NCBI GenBank assembly: GCA_910577555.1
Contig: CAJTLF010000007.1
Coordinates: forward strand, 32,658 to 96,657
Length of the DNA: 64,000 bases
DNA from: an uncultured Christensenella sp.
GTDB lineage: Bacteria > Bacillota > Clostridia > Christensenellales > Borkfalkiaceae
Direction of reading: 5' to 3'
A program made the translations under genes and the position numbers. Shown here piece after piece: positions 60,612 through 64,000 of the stretch. The first letter of the stretch is position 1. Every line of letters starts with the position of its first letter. Under the pieces are notes generated by a model. The model was given only the letters and a program-made list of their open reading frames with translations, was not told where the DNA came from and ran no database searches.

Positions 60612-63600
60612 AAAAATTCTTAATTTAGTTTCCAAAATTTTATTTAACGTGATGGCGTTAATCTTCGGATTAACTTTGATAGCAGGTTCATTACTTACTA
60701 ACGATGACGTATCTAATTTGCTTACTTCGTTCGTATTTAAAGATAAGCCTGCGGACGTAGTCGTAAGCACGGGTAAAGAACCCGTTCGTTACAAAACCTG
60801 GTATTCTTCGGTAGAAGATACGCTCAACGGCAACGGACAGATTGCCCGTATCGCTCAGGCGGAAGGCACCGTTCTTCTTAAAAACGAAGAAAACGCTTTG
60901 CCGCTTGCCGCGGGAACTAAGGTCAGCCTGTACGGCGTAACTGCTTACGACCCCATGTACTGCCTTGACGGCGCTGGTAACAATAAAATTAACGACCCCA
61001 AAGCTTATAACGGCTTGTCGGAAGTTTACCGCAGACAGTTCTTCTACGACGAGTTTAAAAAAGCCGGTCTCGATATGAACGAGAAGCTTAAAGAATGGTA
61101 TAATTCCGATGCCGGTAAACATTATTGGAGAAGGGATTACGTAGGTTTCTGGGGGCTTAACAGCGGACTTGGTTATGCCAAAAACGACAACGGAAAAATT
61201 CCTGCACTTACCGAAGCCGCATGGGACGAAATCGATGCAACCGCAAAAGATAGCGGAGCTTACGGTAAAGGCACTACGGCTATTTATATTACCGGCAGAA
61301 TGACTAACGAGATTCTCGACCTTACTTCCGAGGGTGCCGGTTCGAGTGCGGCGGCTCCCAATGGCAACAACGACGGACTTAAAGAAAATGTTGATTATCT
61401 TGCATTAACTAAGGAAGAAAAAAGCGTACTTGCAGGGCTTAAAGAAAATTACGAAAAAGTTATCGTAATATTCAACCAGGCAAACGCCCCGCAGGAAGAC
61501 GTTCCCGCGCTCTTGGACGAATACGGCGTTGACGCGGCTCTTTGGATTGGTTTCCCCGGTTCTGACGGTATTAAAGCTGTTGCTGATATACTTATGGGCA
61601 AGACGAACCCCTCCGGCGGACTTTCGGCGGCTTGGTATACTTCCCGTAACGAAAACCCTTCCACGCAGAACTTTGCCATAAGCGGCGTTGCTAATGTAGT
61701 AAACGTAGAAGGTATGTACGTTGGATATCGCTATGCGGAAACCCGTTACGAAGATACTCTCTTGAATAAACCCAATGCGGGCGACTATAATTACGGCGCA
61801 AGTATTTCCTATCCTTTCGGTTACGGACTTTCTTATTCCACGTTCAGCTATAGTAATATAGAAATCGCTCCCGATGCAGACCCCGCTAAAAATTACTATT
61901 CCGGCGGACTTATGGCATCCAACGCGCAGGATTATCACGGTAACTACGGTAAACCCGTAAGCGAAGAAGATAAACGCGCAACCGGTACCGACCCCGGCGA
62001 CTGTGACGACATTATAATGAAAGTCACCGTTACCAATACGGGCAACGTAAAGGGTAAGGAAATCGTTCAGATTTATCTTCAGCAACCCATAACCGAGCAG
62101 GATAAGGCGCACGGCGTGCAGAAACCTTCCGTTCAGCTCGTAGGTTACGGCAAGACGAAAGAACTTGCACCCAACGAGTCCGAAGTAGTTGAAGTTAAAA
62201 TAGACGCTAACAAGTGGTTTGCCGCTTACGACAGCCGCATCGTTGACGATGCAGGCAATCGCGGCGGTTACGTATTGAGCGCGGGCGACTATAAGCTCGT
62301 TGCGGCAAGAAACAGCCACGAAGCAGTAAACAGCATTTACAAAGCGGCAAATAACGGTAGTATACCAAACGCCGAAAAATTTGTGGCTGAATACGGCGCG
62401 GGCGACGCCGCTTTGGTTAAAACGGTTACCGTAAGCGCAACGCGTTCTGCCAACTATAAGTATTGGACGCAGGGTACTACGGACGAAGTTCACAACCTTT
62501 TCGAAGATATCGACCCCAATATGGACGACAATAATGATAACGACGTTGCTTATTTCTCCCGTTACGACTGGGCTGCTACCGCGTATATTCAGAACGGTAG
62601 AATAGGTCAGGACGCAAGAGATAAGACGGGCAGTGCGTTGGGTGTTACCGACGGTTTTGACAGTACTGCAAGCTTAACCACTGATATGATTGATGCTTAC
62701 GAGCAATACTATGGAATTGAATTCGATAATACGAATTACACTTTCGGTTGGAGCGGTGACGGGTTGCAGCTTTCGGAATTAATCGGCATTGAGTACGACC
62801 ATGCCAAGGGCGCAACGGACGAAGACGTGCTTAAGTGGGCTCAGCTGGTAGGTCAGATGAGTTCCGCCGATATGAGAACGCTTTTCTCTGCAGGCTTAAG
62901 AAAGACTATGAGCGTTGCCAGCATAGGCAAACCCGGCACTAACGACCAGAATGCTTCCAACGGTTTCGAGTGGGCTTTTGGCAAGGGTAACGGCGACTTA
63001 AACGGCGATTTTGAAAGCAAGAATGCTAATTACGGATTTATGCTCAAATTCGACCCCAAAGCTCCCGTAGCTTATCCTACAGGTTATCCTTGCGAAGGTA
63101 TTATAGCGGCGTCTTTCAATAACGAAATTGCTTATCTCGTAGGTCAGGCAATAGGTGAAGACGCTCTCTGGGGCGGCGCGTCCGGTCTTTACGGTTTCGG
63201 TCTCGGTTTACAGCGTAACCCTTATCACGGCAGAGCGGGCGAGTTCTATTCGGACGATTCTTTCCTTACCGGTATGATGGGTGCTTATTCCACCAAGGGT
63301 GCGCAGGAAAAGGGCTGCTACGTTTATAACAAGCACTTCGTTTTGAACGACCAGGATACCGACAGAAATAAGTACAGGTCTTGGCTCGACGAGCAGACTT
63401 TCCGTCAGATTTATCTCCGTCCTTTCGAAATGGCGATTGAAATCGGCGACGCTATGAACGTTATGATTGCGTTTAACGAGCTTGGCGACGCTTGGACGGG
63501 CAGTAACTACAACCTTATGACCAGATGGCTTCGCGGCGAAGCGGGTATGACGGGATTTGCTCTTTCCGATTACGCTCCCGCAGACGGTGAAAACATCGGT

Positions 63601-63924
63601 TACGGTATGCTTGCGGGTGCGTGCCTGCTTGACGGAAACACGAGTAGCGGCTATTCCGCAGGCGTTGACGCAAGATACGACAACAGACTCGTTGAAGCGG
63701 CTACGAGAATTCTCTATACGGTAGCTAACAGTAATGCGATGAACTTCGTCGGTGACGACGTTAACATTTACACTTTCGACCCGCTGTGGTGGGCGACGCG
63801 CGACGCTCTCCTTCCAGGAATTTCTATAACCGTTTACGTTTTGTTCGGCTTGAGCTGTGCGTTTGCGGCAGGTATGACAGGTTGGAAGCTGTACGACAAA
63901 TACCTTGTTAAAAAGGAAGATTAA
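60601..63924 (+). CDS. Membrane-anchored GH3-family glycosidase with permuted domain order
   Basis: The protein has 1107 residues. A first membrane helix (about 9-32) is followed by a GH3 alpha/beta sandwich domain (starts GTVLLKNEENALPL; later GFPGSDGIKAVADILMG and NPSGGLS), then an FnIII-like domain (IMKVTVTNTGNVKGKEIVQIYL), and only then the TIM barrel with YNKHFVLNDQDTDR and the nucleophile Asp990 in FALSDY. Normal GH3 enzymes have the TIM barrel first. The order here is the swapped arrangement reported for some ruminal clostridial beta-glucosidases. A second membrane helix lies near the end (about 1073-1095), then a basic tail. Both ends are thus in the membrane with the enzyme outside. 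Substrate unknown (beta-glucoside or xyloside likely). Confidence 0.9.
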   Translation: MKIKKILNLVSKILFNVMALIFGLTLIAGSLLTNDDVSNLLTSFVFKDKPADVVVSTGKEPVRYKTWYSSVEDTLNGNGQIARIAQAEGTVLLKNEENALPLAAGTKVSLYGVTAYDPMYCLDGAGNNKINDPKAYNGLSEVYRRQFFYDEFKKAGLDMNEKLKEWYNSDAGKHYWRRDYVGFWGLNSGLGYAKNDNGKIPALTEAAWDEIDATAKDSGAYGKGTTAIYITGRMTNEILDLTSEGAGSSAAAPNGNNDGLKENVDYLALTKEEKSVLAGLKENYEKVIVIFNQANAPQEDVPALLDEYGVDAALWIGFPGSDGIKAVADILMGKTNPSGGLSAAWYTSRNENPSTQNFAISGVANVVNVEGMYVGYRYAETRYEDTLLNKPNAGDYNYGASISYPFGYGLSYSTFSYSNIEIAPDADPAKNYYSGGLMASNAQDYHGNYGKPVSEEDKRATGTDPGDCDDIIMKVTVTNTGNVKGKEIVQIYLQQPITEQDKAHGVQKPSVQLVGYGKTKELAPNESEVVEVKIDANKWFAAYDSRIVDDAGNRGGYVLSAGDYKLVAARNSHEAVNSIYKAANNGSIPNAEKFVAEYGAGDAALVKTVTVSATRSANYKYWTQGTTDEVHNLFEDIDPNMDDNNDNDVAYFSRYDWAATAYIQNGRIGQDARDKTGSALGVTDGFDSTASLTTDMIDAYEQYYGIEFDNTNYTFGWSGDGLQLSELIGIEYDHAKGATDEDVLKWAQLVGQMSSADMRTLFSAGLRKTMSVASIGKPGTNDQNASNGFEWAFGKGNGDLNGDFESKNANYGFMLKFDPKAPVAYPTGYPCEGIIAASFNNEIAYLVGQAIGEDALWGGASGLYGFGLGLQRNPYHGRAGEFYSDDSFLTGMMGAYSTKGAQEKGCYVYNKHFVLNDQDTDRNKYRSWLDEQTFRQIYLRPFEMAIEIGDAMNVMIAFNELGDAWTGSNYNLMTRWLRGEAGMTGFALSDYAPADGENIGYGMLAGACLLDGNTSSGYSAGVDARYDNRLVEAATRILYTVANSNAMNFVGDDVNIYTFDPLWWATRDALLPGISITVYVLFGLSCAFAAGMTGWKLYDKYLVKKED

Positions 63925-63940
63925 TTTAATATCGTAACAG

Positions 63941-63973
63941 ATACGGTTCGGGTTTTGCCCGAACCGTATTTTT
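63941..63973 (+). terminator. Terminator after the GH3 gene
   Basis: ATACGGTTCGGG, loop TTTTG, CCCGAACCGTAT, then five T. The last bases of the window show nothing more. Confidence 0.92.
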
Positions 63974-64000
63974 CGTAAGAGAAAAGGCGGGGGCGCAATA

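Noticed and set aside
61405..62493. 362-residue minus-strand frame inside the GH3 gene
   Set aside because: Antisense shadow with Val/Cys-rich sequence and no supporting signals.
1..64000. tRNA, rRNA, CRISPR, prophage, insertion sequence or attachment site
   Set aside because: I looked for these and saw no cloverleaf, regular direct-repeat array, transposase or integrase; small RNAs without clear structure could still be missed.

Overview
This 64 kb window is chromosomal DNA of a Gram-positive, endospore-forming, anaerobic member of the Clostridia, probably an uncultured gut lineage. The evidence is spoIVA, a complete Rnf operon, a type III glutamine synthetase, lipoprotein signal peptides, sigma-A promoters of the TTGACA-17-TATAAT type, strong GGAG ribosome sites and several TTG starts. 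I see no rRNA, tRNA, CRISPR array, prophage or insertion sequence. Nearly every base is in or between ordinary chromosomal genes.

Layout. 1-2607: 3' part of a MacB-type ABC transporter. 2773-5002: a flavin-binding lipoprotein, an ApbE flavin transferase and a NusG-II membrane protein. These face a minus-strand operon (11328-5063) for a Gx-type membrane protein and RnfCDGEAB. 11539-17639: an M18 aminopeptidase, an unknown anchored propeller-like protein, a DegV protein and two tandem acetyltransferase-like paralogues. 20381-17686 (minus): RqcH followed by three small membrane proteins, two of them winged-helix-like. 20520-27946: tig-clpP-clpX-lon-ysxC, a degenerate sugar-transferase-like protein and a DUF378 protein. 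28074-32117: a four-gene operon of three serine hydrolases and an ATP-grasp enzyme. 32316-34113: spoIVA and, on the other strand, a 54-residue gene with a forespore-like promoter. 34393-43420: a giant acidic repeat protein, RNase J, the tRNA wobble-uridine genes trmR and trhP, aroA and dinB. 43553-49784: glutamine synthetase III, a ClC transporter, purA and a family 2 glycosyltransferase. 49835-56811: an AraC regulator divergent from a GH2 glycosidase and the Leloir genes galT, galK and galM. 57209-63924: a large repeat lipoprotein, a four-TM protein and a doubly membrane-anchored GH3 enzyme of permuted domain order.

How the genes fit together. The Rnf locus is the energy core. Rnf oxidises ferredoxin, reduces NAD and pumps ions. 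ApbE would attach FMN to RnfG, RnfD and probably to the small lipoprotein. RnfG here has two FMN-attachment domains instead of one. The sugar region looks like a galactoside-use module: GH2 releases galactose, GalM, GalK and GalT feed it into glycolysis, and the AraC protein probably senses the inducer. The last three genes look like a surface glycan-binding and hydrolysis unit with an unusual structured leader.

The best candidates for something new are the multi-flavin Rnf/ApbE/lipoprotein locus, the terminal lipoprotein-4TM-GH3 unit with two adjacent perfect palindromes upstream, the about 17-fold repeat protein at 34393, the hydrolase/ATP-grasp operon, and the small gene beside spoIVA. All coordinates and motif reading were done by eye. 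No alignment or database search was run.
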